A stretch of 64,000 bases of DNA from Talinum fruticosum (Eukaryota; Streptophyta; Magnoliopsida; Caryophyllales; Talinaceae), in assembly GCA_021018815.1 (NCBI GenBank), contig JAITYX010000006.1:3093501-3157500 (forward strand). Direction: 5' to 3'. The notes beneath the pieces were generated by a model. It ran no database searches and had not been told where the DNA came from. It was given only the letters and a program-made list of their open reading frames with translations. A program made the translations under genes and the position numbers. Shown here one piece after another: positions 45,501-57,459 of this stretch (positions are counted from its first letter, which is position 1; each line of letters opens with the position of its first letter).

Positions 45501-48335
45501 TGCCATGGCCTTTCCAAGGCAAGCCAAGCACTTGTCAATGTATGCCACGACCTTGTCAACGTGTGTCAAGGTGCTTGTCAACGTGTGTCAAGTGCTTGTC
45601 AACGTGTGTCAAGTGCTTGTCATGGCATGCTATGGCCTTGCTAAGGCATGCCTAGTGCTTGCCAAGGCCTGCCATGGCCTTTCCAAGGCAAGCCAAGCAC
45701 TTGTCAATGTATGCCACGACCTTGTCAACGTGTGTCAAGGTGCTTGTCAACGTGTGTCAAGTGCTTGTCAACGTGTGTCAAGTGCTTGTCATGGCATGCT
45801 ATGGCCTTGCTAAGGCATGCCTAGTGCTTGCCAAGGCCTGCCATGGCCTTTCCAAGGCAAGCCAAGCACTTGTCAATGTATGCCACGACCTTGTCAACGT
45901 GTGTCAAGGTGCTTGTCAACGTGTGTCAAGTGCTTGTCAACGTGTGTCAAGTGCTTGTCATGGCATGCTATGGCCTTGCTAAGGCATGCCTAGTGCTTGC
46001 CAAGGCCTGCCATGGCCTTTCCAAGGCAAGCCAAGCACTTGTCAATGTATGCCACGACCTTGTCAACGTGTGTCAAGGTGCTTGTCAACGTGTGTCAAGT
46101 GCTTGTCAACGTGTGTCAAGTGCTTGTCATGGCATGCTATGGCCTTGCTAAGGCATGCCTAGTGCTTGCCAAGGCCTGCCATGGCCTTTCCAAGGCAAGC
46201 CAAGCACTTGTCAATGTATGCCACGACCTTGTCAACGTGTGTCAAGGTGCTTGTCAACGTGTGTCAAGTGCTTGTCAACGTGTGTCAAGTGCTTGTCATG
46301 GCATGCTATGGCCTTGCTAAGGCATGCCTAGTGCTTGCCAAGGCCTGCCATGGCCTTTCCAAGGCAAGCCAAGCACTTGTCAATGTATGCCACGACCTTG
46401 TCAACGTGTGTCAAGGTGCTTGTCAACGTGTGTCAAGTGCTTGTCATGGCATGCTATGGCCTTGCTAAGGCATGCCTAGTGCTTGCCAAGGCCTGCCATG
46501 GCCTTTCCAAGGCAAGCCAAGCACTTGTCAATGTATGCCACGACCTTGTCAACGTGTGTCAAGGTGCTTGTCAACGTGTGTCAAGTGCTTGTCAACGTGT
46601 GTCAAGTGCTTGTCATGGCATGCTATGGCCTTGCTAAGGCATGCCTAGTGCTTGCCAAGGCCTGCCATGGCCTTTCCAAGGCAAGCCAAGCACTTGTCAA
46701 TGTATGCCACGACCTTGTCAACGTGTGTCAAGGTGCTTGTCAACGTGTGTCAAGTGCTTGTCAACGTGTGTCAAGTGCTTGTCATGGCATGCTATGGCCT
46801 TGCTAAGGCATGCCTAGTGCTTGCCAAGGCCTGCCATGGCCTTTCCAAGGCAAGCCAAGCACTTGTCAATGTATGCCACGACCTTGTCAACGTGTGTCAA
46901 GGTGCTTGTCAACGTGTGTCAAGTGCTTGTCAACGTGTGTCAAGTGCTTGTCATGGCATGCTATGGCCTTGCTAAGGCATGCCTAGTGCTTGCCAAGGCC
47001 TGCCATGGCCTTTCCAAGGCAAGCCAAGAACTTGTCAATGTATGCCACGACCTTGTCAACGTGTGTCAAGGTGCTTGTCAACGTGTGTCAAGTGCTTGTC
47101 AACGTGTGTCAAGTGCTTGTCATGGCATGCTATGGCCTTGCTAAGGCATGCCTAGTGCTTGCCAAGGCCTGCCATGGCCTTTCCAAGGCAAGCCAAGCAC
47201 TTGTCAATGTATGCCACGACCTTGTCAACGTGTGTCAAGGTGCTTGTCAACGTGTGTCAAGTGCTTGTCAACGTGTGTCAAGTGCTTGTCATGGCATGCT
47301 ATGGCCTTGCTAAGGCATGCCTAGTGCTTGCCATGGCCTGCCGTGGCCTTTCCAAGGCAAGCCAAGCACTTGTCAATGTATGCCACGACCTTGTCAACGT
47401 GTGTCAAGGTGCTTGTCAACGTGTGTCAAGTGCTTGTCAACGTGTGTCAAGTGCTTGTCATGGCATGCCATGGCCTTGCTAAGGCATGCCTAGTGCTTGC
47501 CAAGGCCTGCCATGGCCTTTCCAAGGCAAGCCAAGCACTTGTCAATGTATGCCACGACCTTGTCAACGTGTGTCAAGGTGCTTGTCAACGTGTGTCAAGT
47601 GCTTGTCAACGTGTGTCAAGTGCTTGTCATGGCATGCTATGGCCTTGCTAAGGCATGCTTAGTGCTTGCCATGGCCTGCCAGTGGCCTTTCCAAGGCAAG
47701 CCAAGCACTTGTCAATGTATGCCACGACCTTGTCAACGTGTGTCAAGGTGCTTGTCAACGTGTGTCAAGTGCTTGTCAACGTGTGTCAAGTGCTTGTCAT
47801 GGCATGCCATGGCCTTGCTAAGGCATGCCTAGTGCTTGCCAAGGCCTGCCATGGCCTTTCCAAGGCAAGCCAAGCACTTGTCAATGTATGCCACGACCTT
47901 GTCAACGTGTGTCAAGGTGCTTGTCAACGTGTGTCAAGTGCTTGTCAACGTGTGTCAAGTGCTTGTCATGGCATGCTATGGCCTTGCTAAGGCATGCCTA
48001 GTGCTTGCCATGGCCTGCCGTGGCCTTTCCAAGGCAAGCCAAGCACTTGTCAATGTATGCCACGACCTTGTCAACGTGTGTCAAGGTGCTTGTCAACGTG
48101 TGTCAAGTGCTTGTCAACGTGTGTCAAGTGCTTGTCATGGCATGCCATGGCCTTGCTAAGGCATGCCTAGTGCTTGCCAAGGCCTGCCATGGCCTTTCCA
48201 AGGCAAGCCAAGCACTTGTCAATGTATGCCACGACCTTGTCAACGTGTGTCAAGGTGCTTGTCAACGTGTGTCAAGTGCTTGTCAACGTGTGTCAAGGAC
48301 ATGTCATGGCATGCTATGGCCTTGCTAAGGCATGC
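39515..48335 (+). repeat. rDNA spacer satellite array 1 (21-bp monomers in 148/169/190-bp units)
   Basis: About 8.8 kb, roughly 52 higher-order units. The commonest unit is 169 bp and can be written as eight 21-22-bp monomers: CTTGTCATGGCATGCTATGG, CTTGCTAAGGCATGCCTAGT, CTTGCCAAGGCCTGCCATGG, CTTTCCAAGGCAAGCCAAGC, CTTGTCAATGTATGCCACGA, then three of the form CTTGTCAACGTGTGTCAAG. The last type varies in number, giving 148-, 169- and 190-bp units. Homogeneity is highest at 45150-47150, as expected of unequal exchange. Because 21 is a multiple of three, long open frames run through it in several phases, but nothing suggests coding. Confidence 0.95.
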
Positions 48336-48978
48336 TATGGGCGTGGAAAGGCTTGGCGTGGCCTTGTCCAGGCGTGGGCAGGCGCTGTCCAGGCGCGCGC
48401 AGGCCTGCCAGGGCCTTCCAGTGCGTTGTCGGTGCCTTGTCGAGGTTGCGGACGCTGCCAGAATCGCATTCTGAAAAAAATCCCCGTGTTTTTGTCGTGC
48501 GTTTTTGCTCAAATTTTGCAGTCCCTTTGCTCCCTATTTTTAGAGAATTAACAAGCTTTGAATCACATTTTTCCGATTTTTCTGTGATTTATACGAATTT
48601 TTCTTTGTGTTCGGCATAAAAAGCGACGTCAAGAACAATATGCCCTTGTCAACCCCGTATTTTTGTCGTGCGTTTTTGCTGAAACTTTGCAGTCCTCTTA
48701 CTGCATATTTTTAGGGAATTATCAAGCTTTGTCTGGAATTTTTGGATTTTTTACGATTTATAGGATTTTTTCCTTTTTCTGCACTAAAAAAATAATAAAA
48801 AATAGCTCCGGTTGCCAAAAAATCCCAAAAAATATTTTTTAGTAAATTTACATCATTATCTTTCCAGTGGTATCCTCAGAAAAAATTACAAAAATCTGGA
48901 ACTTCAAAAAACCCCAGTATGATTTTTTCACCCCTTTTTGGGTTACTACTCGTAGAGCTGCTCAACCACTTAAGACTC
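48336..48978 (+). other. rDNA spacer upstream of promoter 2, with duplicated AT-rich block
   Basis: The satellite ends in a GC-rich stretch (GGCGTGGCCTTGTCCAGGCG) and is followed by two related blocks of about 170 bp (from 48478 and 48652), both opening with CCCGTNTTTTTGTCGTGCG. The second block is the same as the pre-promoter DNA of unit 1. Confidence 0.8.
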
Positions 48979-48991
48979 TTTATAGGGGAGG
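48979..48991 (+). promoter_or_regulatory. RNA polymerase I promoter core 2 (rDNA)
   Basis: TTTATAGGGGAGG in the same context as promoter 1. Here the complete upstream spacer, including satellite array 1, precedes it. Confidence 0.78.
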
Positions 48992-50527
48992 AGTCTGGCA
49001 GGGCGCCTGGGCAGCGACAAGGTCAGCGACAGCACGCCCATGCATGGCATGGCGTGGCAGGACGTCAAAGACATTGTCTACGGTGATCATGGCCCTCCCT
49101 ATCCCGGGTGATGACGGACCCACCCGGGCTCGGGTGTCGCTTACGGAGCGGGTGAGTCGCAACGAACGTCGGCTATCGGATGTGGGTTTCGGAAAATCGT
49201 TGCTGCCTCACCTCAACCTTCCCGTGGCACCCAGCCCGGTGTGGAATCTCGATGCTCGTGGTAGGTGGCAATCAAGCGGTGTCTTGGACCGGGTTTCACC
49301 GGGGAGACGGCGGACTAGCAACAGTGGGGTCGGATGTCGGATTTTCGGAAATCGTTGCTAGGCAAGCATTATCCCGGGTGACGCCAGGGCCCTTGACGAT
49401 GCGGGTTGCCACCGTGGGTGGGGAATGCCCCCTCACCCGAGAACGGGGACGCCGACGAGCGTTCACCAGGAAAAAACCGCGGTCGACGGGCCGCACGTTT
49501 TCTTCCCCCTTTTTTCTGTTGCTTGACGTACCACCACCCCTCGTCCCGGGCGGACGATGGGACGCTGTGGAGGCGGGTGCTGCACGGGAAACTCGTGTGG
49601 CGCCCAAGACCCGGCGCCCTTGGCGCCTGTGGTGCGACGGCGGACTCATCGGCCGTGGGATTTAAGCGGAGACGTGTTTCCTACAACGTGTGGGATGATT
49701 GTTGCAAACGCGGTGACAGGTGAGGCGACGCGGGATGGGCTTGATGCTTCTAGTAGTCGATGCTGAACGGTACGGGAGGGTATTCGCCCTAGGCTGCGAT
49801 ATAAACCCCGAACGTGCAACGGGATGCGGAGATGACCGGGGCGGAGGGCTTGTCTTGAATAGCCGATCCGTGTGAAAAGGCGGGGCTGAACGCTTCTAGT
49901 AGTTGATGCTTTGAACGGTACGGGAGGGTATTCGCCCTAGGCTGCGATATAAACCCCGAACGTGCAACGGGATGCGGAGACGAGCCGGAGTGGGAGGCTC
50001 TTCTCTAGTAGCACTTCCAAGGGCGCGACATGAGGCCTGTGCGGCGTGGGTGATGCTCTTTGCGTCGGGATTTTGCCGGTGGGAATGCCGTGGTGCCGGG
50101 GACGAGAGGTCGCCCCTTTCTTTCATTTCCAGCCACGCCACGGCTCGATTTTTCAAGCCCCTAGGAAAATGTTTTTAAAATCACCCATCAGATTCCCCTC
50201 CATCAAAAAAAAAAAAAAAAACCCTCCCATCGTTCGTTGGCGGACGATGGGGCACTTGCGGCGCATGGGCAGCGGGCAAACGAGCAGCACGTTGGATAAT
50301 CGGATTTTTCTTGCTTAGGAGCCTCAACCTTGTGCGTTGCCCAGCCAAGCCTGACCTACAAAATTCACTCATCCTCACAAAAAAGCCCCCCAAAAATGTT
50401 TTTCGTCCCGATGTCGGTTGGTTCTATCGCATCCGGTGGTGCTTGTCGGAATCTGCCTCGTTATTCCTCCTGTCTATGTTACGTAGGCGAGGGGATGTGC
50501 GGGGTTGCATCTCGGCGGCGTCACGTG
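48992..50527 (+). ncRNA. 5' external transcribed spacer 2 (truncated, fused to satellite)
   Basis: Near-identical to ETS 1 up to CGGCGGCGTCACGTGG (50513-50528), including the duplicated 92-bp block (49746 and 49893) and an A17 run at 50204. At that point it switches directly to spacer satellite, so no rRNA follows at all. Confidence 0.8.
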
Positions 50528-53500
50528 GCCATTGCATGCTAAGACCTTCTCAAGGTATGCCATGGTGTTGTCAAGGCATACTAAGACCTTGTCAAGCCAT
50601 GCCAAGCCCTTGTCGATGCATGCTAAGTGCTTGTCAATGTGTGTCAAGTGCTTGTCAACGTGTGTCAAATGCTTGTAAATGCATGCTATGGCCTTGCTAA
50701 GGCATGCCATGGCCTTTCCAAGGCAAGCCAAGCACTTGTCAATGTATGCCACGACCTTGTCAACGTGTGTCAAGGTGCTTGTAAACGTTTGTCAAGTGCT
50801 TGTCATGGCATGCTATGGCCTTGCTAAGGCATGCCTAGTGCTTGCCAAGGCATGCCTAGTGCTTGCCAAGGCCTGCCATGGCTATTCCAAGGCAAGCCAA
50901 GCACTTGTCAATGTATGCCACGACCTCGTCAACGTGTGTCAACGTGCTTGTCAACGTGTGTCAAGTGCTTGTCAACGTGTGTCAAGTGCTTGTCATGGCA
51001 TGCAATGGCCTTGCTAAGGCATGCCTAGTGCTTGCCAAGGCCTGCCATGGCCTTTCCAAGCCAAGCCAAGCACTTGTCAATGTATGCCACGACCTTGTCG
51101 GCGTGTGTCAAGGTGCTTGTCAACGTGTGACAAGTTCTTGTCATGGCATGCTATGGCCTTGCTAAGGCATGCCTAGTGCTTGCCAAGGAGTGCCATGGCC
51201 TTTCCAAGCCAAGACAAGCACTTGTCGATGTATGCCACGACCTTGTCAACGTGTGTCGAGGTGCTTGTCAACGTGTGTCAAGTGCTTGTCAACGTGTGTC
51301 AAGTGCTTGTCATGGCATGCTATGGCCTTGCTAAGGCATGCCTAGTGCTTGCCAAGGCTCGCCATGGCCTTTCCAAACCAAGCCAAGCACTTGTCAATGT
51401 ATGCCACGACCTTGTCAACGTGTGTCGAGGTGCTTGTCAACGTGTGTCAAGGTGCTTGTCAACGTGTGTCAAGGTGCTTGTCAACGTGTGTCAAGTGCTT
51501 GTCAACGTGTGTCAAGTGCTTGTCATGGCATGCTATGGCCTTGCTAAGGCATGCCTAGTGCTTGCCAAGGCCTGCCATGGCCTTTCCAAGCCAAGTCAAG
51601 CACTTGTCAATGTATGCCACGACCTTGTCAACGTGTGTCGAGGTGCTTGTCAACGTGTGTCGAGTGCTTGTCAACGTGTTACAAGTGCTTGTCATGGCAT
51701 GCTATGGCCTTTCTAAGGCATGCCTAGTGCTTGCCAAGGCACTGCCATGGCCTTTCCAAGCCAAGCCAAGCACTTGTCAATGTATGCCACGACCTTGTCA
51801 ACGTGTGTCAAGGTGCTTGTCAACGTGTGTCAAGTGCTTGTCATGGCATGCTATGGCCTTGTTAAGGCATGCCTAGTGCTTGCCAAGGCCTGCCATGGCC
51901 TTTCCAAGGCGAGGCCAAACACTTGTCAATGTATGCCACGACCTTGTCAACGTGTGTCGAGGTGCTTGTCAACGTTTGTCAAGTGCTTCTCAACGTGTGT
52001 CAAGTGCTTGTCATGGCATGCTATGGCCTTGCTAAGGCATGCCTAGTTCTTGCCAAAGCCTGTCATGGCCTTTCCAAAGCAAGCCAAGCACTTGTCAATT
52101 TATGCCACGACCTTGTCAACGTGTGTCAAGGTGCTTGTCAACGTGTGTCAAGTGCTTGTCAACGAGTATCAAGTGCTTGTCATGGCACGCTATGGCCTTG
52201 CTAAGGCATGCCTAGTGCTTGCCAAGGCCTGCCATGGCCTTTCCAAGGCGAGCCAAACACTTGTCAATGTATGCCACGACCTTGTCAACGTGTGTCAAGG
52301 TGCTTGTCAACGTGTGTCAAGTGCTTGTCATGGCATGCTATGGCTTTGTTAAGGCATGCCTAGTGGTTGCCAAGGCCTGCCATGGCCTTTCCAAGGCATG
52401 CCAAGCACTTGTCAATGTATGCCACGACCTTGTCAACGTGTGTCGAGGTGCTTGTCAACGTATGTCAAGCTGCTTGTCAACATGTGTCAAGTGCTTGTCA
52501 ACATGTGTGAAGTGCTTGTCATGGCATGCTATGGCCTTTCTAAGGCATGCTTAGTGCTTGCCAAGGCCTGCCATGACCTTTCCAAGGAAAACCAAGCACT
52601 TGTCAATGTATGCCACGACCTTGTCAACGTGTGTCAAGGTGCTTTTGGTGTGTCAAGTGCTTGTCAACGTGTGTCAAGTGCTTGTCATGGCATGCTATGG
52701 CCTTGCTAAGGCATGCCTAGTGCTTGCCAAGGCCTGCCATGGCCTTTCCAAGCCAAGCCAAGCACTTGTCAATGTATGCCACGACCTTGTCAACGTGTGT
52801 CAAGTGCTTGTCAACGAGTGTCAAGTGCTTGTCATGGCATGCTATGGCCTTGCTAAGGCATGCCTAGTGCTAGCCAAGGCCTGCCATGGCCTTTCCAAGG
52901 CAAGCCAAGCACTTGTCAATGTATGCCACGACCTTGTCAACATGTGTCAAGGTGCTTGTCAACGTGTGTCAAGGTGCTTGTCAACGTGTGTCAAGTGCTT
53001 GTCATGGCATGCTATGGCCTTGCTAAGGCATGCCTAGTGCTTGCCAAGGCTTGCCATGGCCTTTCCAAGCCAAGCCAAGCACTTGTCAATGTATGCCACG
53101 ACCTTGTCAACGTGTGTCAAGGTGCTTGTCAACGTGTGTCAAGTGCTTGTCAACGTGTGTCAAGTGCTTGTCATGGCATGCCATGGCCTTGCTAATGCAT
53201 GCCGAGTGCTTGCCAAGGCTTGCCATGGCCTTTCCAAGGCAAGCCAAGCACTTGTCAATGTATGCCACGACCTTGTCAACGTGTGTCAACGTGCTTGTCA
53301 ACGAGTGTCAAGCGCTTGTCAACGTGTGTCAAGTGCTTGTCATGGCATGCTATGGCCTTGCTAAGGCATGCCTAGTGCTTGCCAAGGCCTGCCATGGCCT
53401 TTCCAAGCCAAGCCAAGCACTTGTCAATGTATGCCACGACCTTGTCAACGTGTGTCAAGGTGCTTGTCAACGTGTGACAAGTGCTTGTCATGGCATGCTA

Positions 53501-54750
53501 TGGCCTTGCTAAGGCATGCCTAGTGCTTGCCAAGGCCTGCCATGGACTTTCCAAGCCAAGCCAAGCACTTGTCAATGTATGCCACGACCTTGTCAACGTG
53601 TGTCAAGGTGCTTGTCAACGTGTGTCAAGTGCTTGTCAACGTGTGTCAAGTGCTTGTCATGGCATGCTATGGCCTTGCTAAGGCATGCCTAGTGCTTGCC
53701 AAGGCCTGCCATGGCCTTCCCAAGGCAAGCCAAGGACTTGTCAATGTATGCCACGACCTTGTCAACGTGTGTCAAGGTGTTCGTCAACGTGTGTCAAGTG
53801 CTTGTCAACGTGTGTCAAGTGCTTGTCATGGCATGCCATGGCCTTGCTAAGGCATGCCTAGTGCTTGCCAAGGCCTGCCATGGCCTTTCTAAGGCAAGCC
53901 AAGCACTTGTCAATGTATGCCACGACCTTGTCAACGTGTGTCAAGGTGCTTGTCAACGTTTGTCAAGTGCTTGTCAACGTATGTCAAGTGCCTGTCTTGG
54001 CATGCTATGGCCTTGCTAAGGCATGTCTAGTTCTTGCCAAGGCCTGTCATGGCCTTTCCAAAGCAAGCCAAGCACTTGTCAATTTATGTCACGACATTGT
54101 CAACGTGTGTCAAGGTGCTTGTCAACGTGTGTCAAGTGCTTGTCAACGAGTGTCAAGTGCTTGTCAACGAGTGTCAAGTGCTTGTCATGGCTTGCTATGG
54201 CCTTGCTCAGGCATGCCTAGTGCTTGCCAAGGCCTGCCATGGCCTTTCCAAGCCAAGCCAAGCACTTGTCAACGTATGCCTTGACCATGTCAACGTGTGT
54301 CAAGGTGCTTGTCAACGTGTGTCAAGTGCTTGTCAACGTGTGTCAAGGTGCTTGTCAACGTGTGTCAAGTGCTTGTCAACGTGTGTCAAATGCTTGTCAA
54401 CGCATGCTATGGCCTTGCTAAGGCATGCCTAGTGCTTGCCAAGGCTTGCCATGGCCTTTGCAAGGCAAGCCAAGCACTTGTCAATGTATGCCACGACCTT
54501 GTCAACGTGTGTCAAGGTGCTTGTCAACGTATGTCAAGTGCTTGTCAACGTTTGTCAAGTGCTTGTCATGACATGCTATGGCCTTGCTAAGGCATGCCTA
54601 GTGCTTGCCAAGGCCTGCCATGGCCTTTCCAAGCCAAGCCAAGCACTTGTCAATGTATGCCACGACCTTGTCAACGTGTGTCGACGTGTGTCAAGTGATT
54701 GTCAACGTGTGTCAAGTGCTTGTCATGGCATGCTATGGCCTTGCTAAGGC
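50528..54750 (+). repeat. rDNA spacer satellite array 2
   Basis: About 4.2 kb of the same 21-bp-based units as array 1, but more diverged (CAAGCCAAGCCAAGC instead of CAAGGCAAGCCAAGC in many units, and GTCGAGG and AACGAGTGTC variants). It starts in the middle of the sequence that opens array 1 (CATGCTAAGACCTTCTCAAG). Confidence 0.93.
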
Positions 54751-55197
54751 ATGCTAAGGGCGTGGAAAGGCTTGGCGTGGCCTTGTCCAGGAGTGGGCAG
54801 GCGCTGTCCAGGCGCGCGCCGGCCTGGCAGGGACTTCCGAGTGCGTTGTCGGTGCCTTGTCGAGGTTGCGGGCGCTGCCGATTCGCATTACGAAAAAAAA
54901 ACCCCGATCTTTTGTCGTGCGTTTTGCTCAAATTTTGCAGTCCCTTTGCTCCCTATTTTTAGAGAATTACCAAGCTTTGAATCGCATTTTTCCGATTTTT
55001 CTGTGATTTATAGGAATTTTTCTTTGTGTTCGACATAAAAACGACATCAAGAACAATATGCCCTTGTCAACCCCGTATTTTTGTCGTGCGCTTTTGCTGA
55101 AACTTTGCAGTCCTCTTTCTGCATATTTTTAGGGAATTATCAAGTTTTGTCTAGAATTTTTGGATTTTTTACGATTTATAGAAATTTTTCCTTTTTA
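54751..55197 (+). other. rDNA pre-promoter spacer 3, promoter lost
   Basis: Same GC-rich tail and two AT-rich blocks (from 54900 and 55072) as at 48336-48870, but the sequence breaks off at CCTTTTTACG, before the position of the Pol I promoter. Confidence 0.8.
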
Positions 55198-55270
55198 CGC
55201 CCGATTGCCGACCTGCAGTAGGGGCCTCGGCCCCAAGGGCACGTGTCGTAGGCTAAGCCGGCGCGGCGGA
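55198..55270 (+). rRNA. 25S rRNA internal fragment, 73 bp (partial)
   Basis: CGCCCGATTGCCGACCTGC to GCGCGGCGGA matches bases 39188-39262 of the larger 25S fragment with one C lost. It is sandwiched between pre-promoter spacer and satellite, so it is a deletion-junction scrap. Confidence 0.88.
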
Positions 55271-55526
55271 ACCGCCTAAGACAAAGTTAAGGATGCCATA
55301 GCATTGCTTGTCAATATATGCCACGACCTTGTCAACGTGTGTCAAGTGCTTGTCAATGTGTGTCAAGTGCTTGTCAATGCATGCCATAGTATTGCTAAGG
55401 CATTTTTAGTGCTTGCCAAGGCACGCCAAGCACTTGTCAATGTGTGCCACGATCTTGTCAACGTGTGTTAAGGTGCTTGTCAACGTGTGTCAAGTGCTTG
55501 TCAACGCATGCTATGGCCTTGCTAAG
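55271..55526 (+). repeat. rDNA spacer satellite 3, left of the chromovirus
   Basis: Starts CCGCCTAAGACAAAGTTAAGG, like the opening of array 1, then 21-bp-type monomers; interrupted at CTAAG by the chromovirus. It resumes at 60984. Confidence 0.88.
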
Positions 55527-56019
55527 TGTCACGGGACGATAATTCACTCAAACTTAGGACCCGTGCGCACTATCAAACTAGACCGAGACCCTTTTTGTAA
55601 GCTTGTCTGGTAAGCCTTAACGATGCTTAACTTAAGTTAGAGAGAGAAAGCTAAGTAAGCAAGGAAACTTAGAGAGAGAGTTTGGGAGAATGCTTTGTAT
55701 TGAACTCTTAGAATTGATGGATACAAATGAGGACCCCATGGGGCTATATATACATGGCCACCTCCTCAATGGATGGCGGAGATCTAATTGATCCAATTGC
55801 CAAGAGTGCGTATCTACAATTCTCTATACAAATATCCATACATCTACATAAGTGTAGATAATTCCAGAACTTGGGAGGCCTTGGTGGAACCAAGGAGAGA
55901 ATTCTAGAAAGTTCGGGCTCTTCCGGAATCAAGGAGAGAATTCTAGAAGATTCCGAGCTCTTCCGGATTCAAGGAGAGAACTCTAAAAGATTCGGGTTCT
56001 TCCGGAGCGTTCCGTGACA
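55527..56019 (-). repeat. 3' LTR of chromovirus, with heat-shock-element-like repeats
   Basis: 493 bp. The minus-strand TATA box TATATATAG is at about 55753-55745. Upstream of it lie tandem blocks of about 38 bp, each with an inverted GAA/TTC array; two match nTTCnnGAAnnTTCn exactly: TTCTAGAAAGTTC (55902-55914) and TTCTAGAAGATTC (55941-55953). Confidence 0.85.
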
Positions 56020-56102
56020 TCCTCCCCCACCTATTCCGGCGACGTCCTCGTAGCCTTAGCGTCTTTGAACGCTTGTATTTGCTCCTTGAACCGCCACAAG
56101 TT

Positions 56103-57250
56103 CTAGATGGGCTCCCGACTTGCTTCGCTATCCGGTAGTCCCTTCCATTTGACGAGCAACTCGTGTGTTGGAGGCTTGTTTTGGTGACGGACCACTCTAT
56201 CGGCTAGTACCTCCTCCACTTGCTTGTCATGTTGCACCGTTATGCCTATCGGTGCTCGTCTAGAGATGCCCCTGTTTGGATCCACTTGGTCTCCATGGTA
56301 AGGTTTGAATAGACTTACATGGAAGACGAGGATGATACTTGATTTTCGGAGGCAACTCTATTTTGTAGGCTTGTGCCCCAACCTTCTTAGGGATGGGGAA
56401 GGGTCCTTCGTATCTCCGAATAAGTCCTCGATGTCGACCACTCAACCTCGCGTGGTTGTACATCTTGACGAGGACAAGGTCTCCAACTTGGAACTCTCGT
56501 GGGCGACGCTTCTTGTCGGCCCATTTCTTCATCTTCTTGGAGGCTTTCTCCAAGTAAGCCCGCGCCATGTCGGCTTGATCATTCCGAGTCCTTTGCGAAC
56601 TTGAAAGCAGGCGGGCTTGGACCCTTGTAACTCGTGGCGATCGTGCTCGAGTCGGAGGTTGTTGCCCCGTAACAATCTCGAGCGGACTCCGGCTAGTGGA
56701 CTCGCTCCTCTCGTAGGTTGTACGAGAGCCGAGCTACATCAAGTAGCTTTGCCCAATCCCGTTCCGTTTGTCCATCGGTGCAGGGGTGAAAGCCGGTGGA
56801 GAAGTTGAGTTCGGACCCCATGAGCTTGAATAGCTCCGTCAAGAAACGACCCGTAAAGCGAGTGTCCCGATCACTCACTATCGAACGCGGCGAGCCCCAA
56901 TACTTCATTACGTGCTTGAAGAACAGTTGGGCGGCTCGCTCTGCTGAACATTCCTTGGGTGCAAGAATGAAAGTGGCATACTTGGAGTACCGGTCTACCA
57001 CCACAATAACCCAATTGCACCCATCGCTCGTGGGTAAGCCCACGATGAAGTCCATCGAGACACTTTCCCATGGTCTCTCGGGAATGGGAAGTGGCTCTAA
57101 GAATCCTACGGGAGCTCTTTGTTCAATCTTGTCCTGTCGATACACAAGACAAGTCCTCACAAAGGCCTCCACATCATCCTTCAAGTGAGGCCAATTATAA
57201 GAGTTGCTCACAAGGGCGAACGTTCGGTGTAACCCCGGTGTCCTGCCCAC
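56103..57250 (-). pseudogene. Chromovirus integrase and chromodomain
   Basis: Integrase on 57250-56693: YNWPHLKDDVEAFVRTCLV, WESVSMDFIVGLP and VVVDRYSKYATF, then IVSDRDTRFTGRF and HPCTDGQTER. The Asp residues are present. A deletion after DGQTER removes about 15 expected residues before WAKLLDVA. The tail on 56568-56300 has KKMKKWADKKRRP, VGDLVLVKM and GLIRRYEGPF. The chromodomain on 56285-56103 reads VEEVLADRVVR and LVKWKGLPDSEAS. Frames change at least twice. Confidence 0.83.
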
Positions 57251-57459
57251 TTGCTATCGTGACATTCCTTAACGACTTCCCTCCGCGAGGTTGTCATAGG
57301 CGAGCACGTAGAGGCGTTTGCCTTTTGTGAGTACTTGGGCCATCTTCAACCCGAATCTCCTCGTCTTGCCTTCCCGCACGAGGTTGATGATGGTATGGGC
57401 CAAGCGATCGTGCTTAAGCCCATCACAAATCCGGTCCCTCAAGTTGCTTTGAGGCCGAC

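Noticed and set aside
39520..48551. Dozens of overlapping 60-125-residue open frames on the plus strand
   Set aside because: They are the spacer satellite read in several phases. The 21-bp monomer is a multiple of three and lacks stops, and no codon bias or domain is seen.
39515..54750. CRISPR-like regular repeats
   Set aside because: There are no unique spacers; the whole unit repeats, and the context is plant rDNA spacer.
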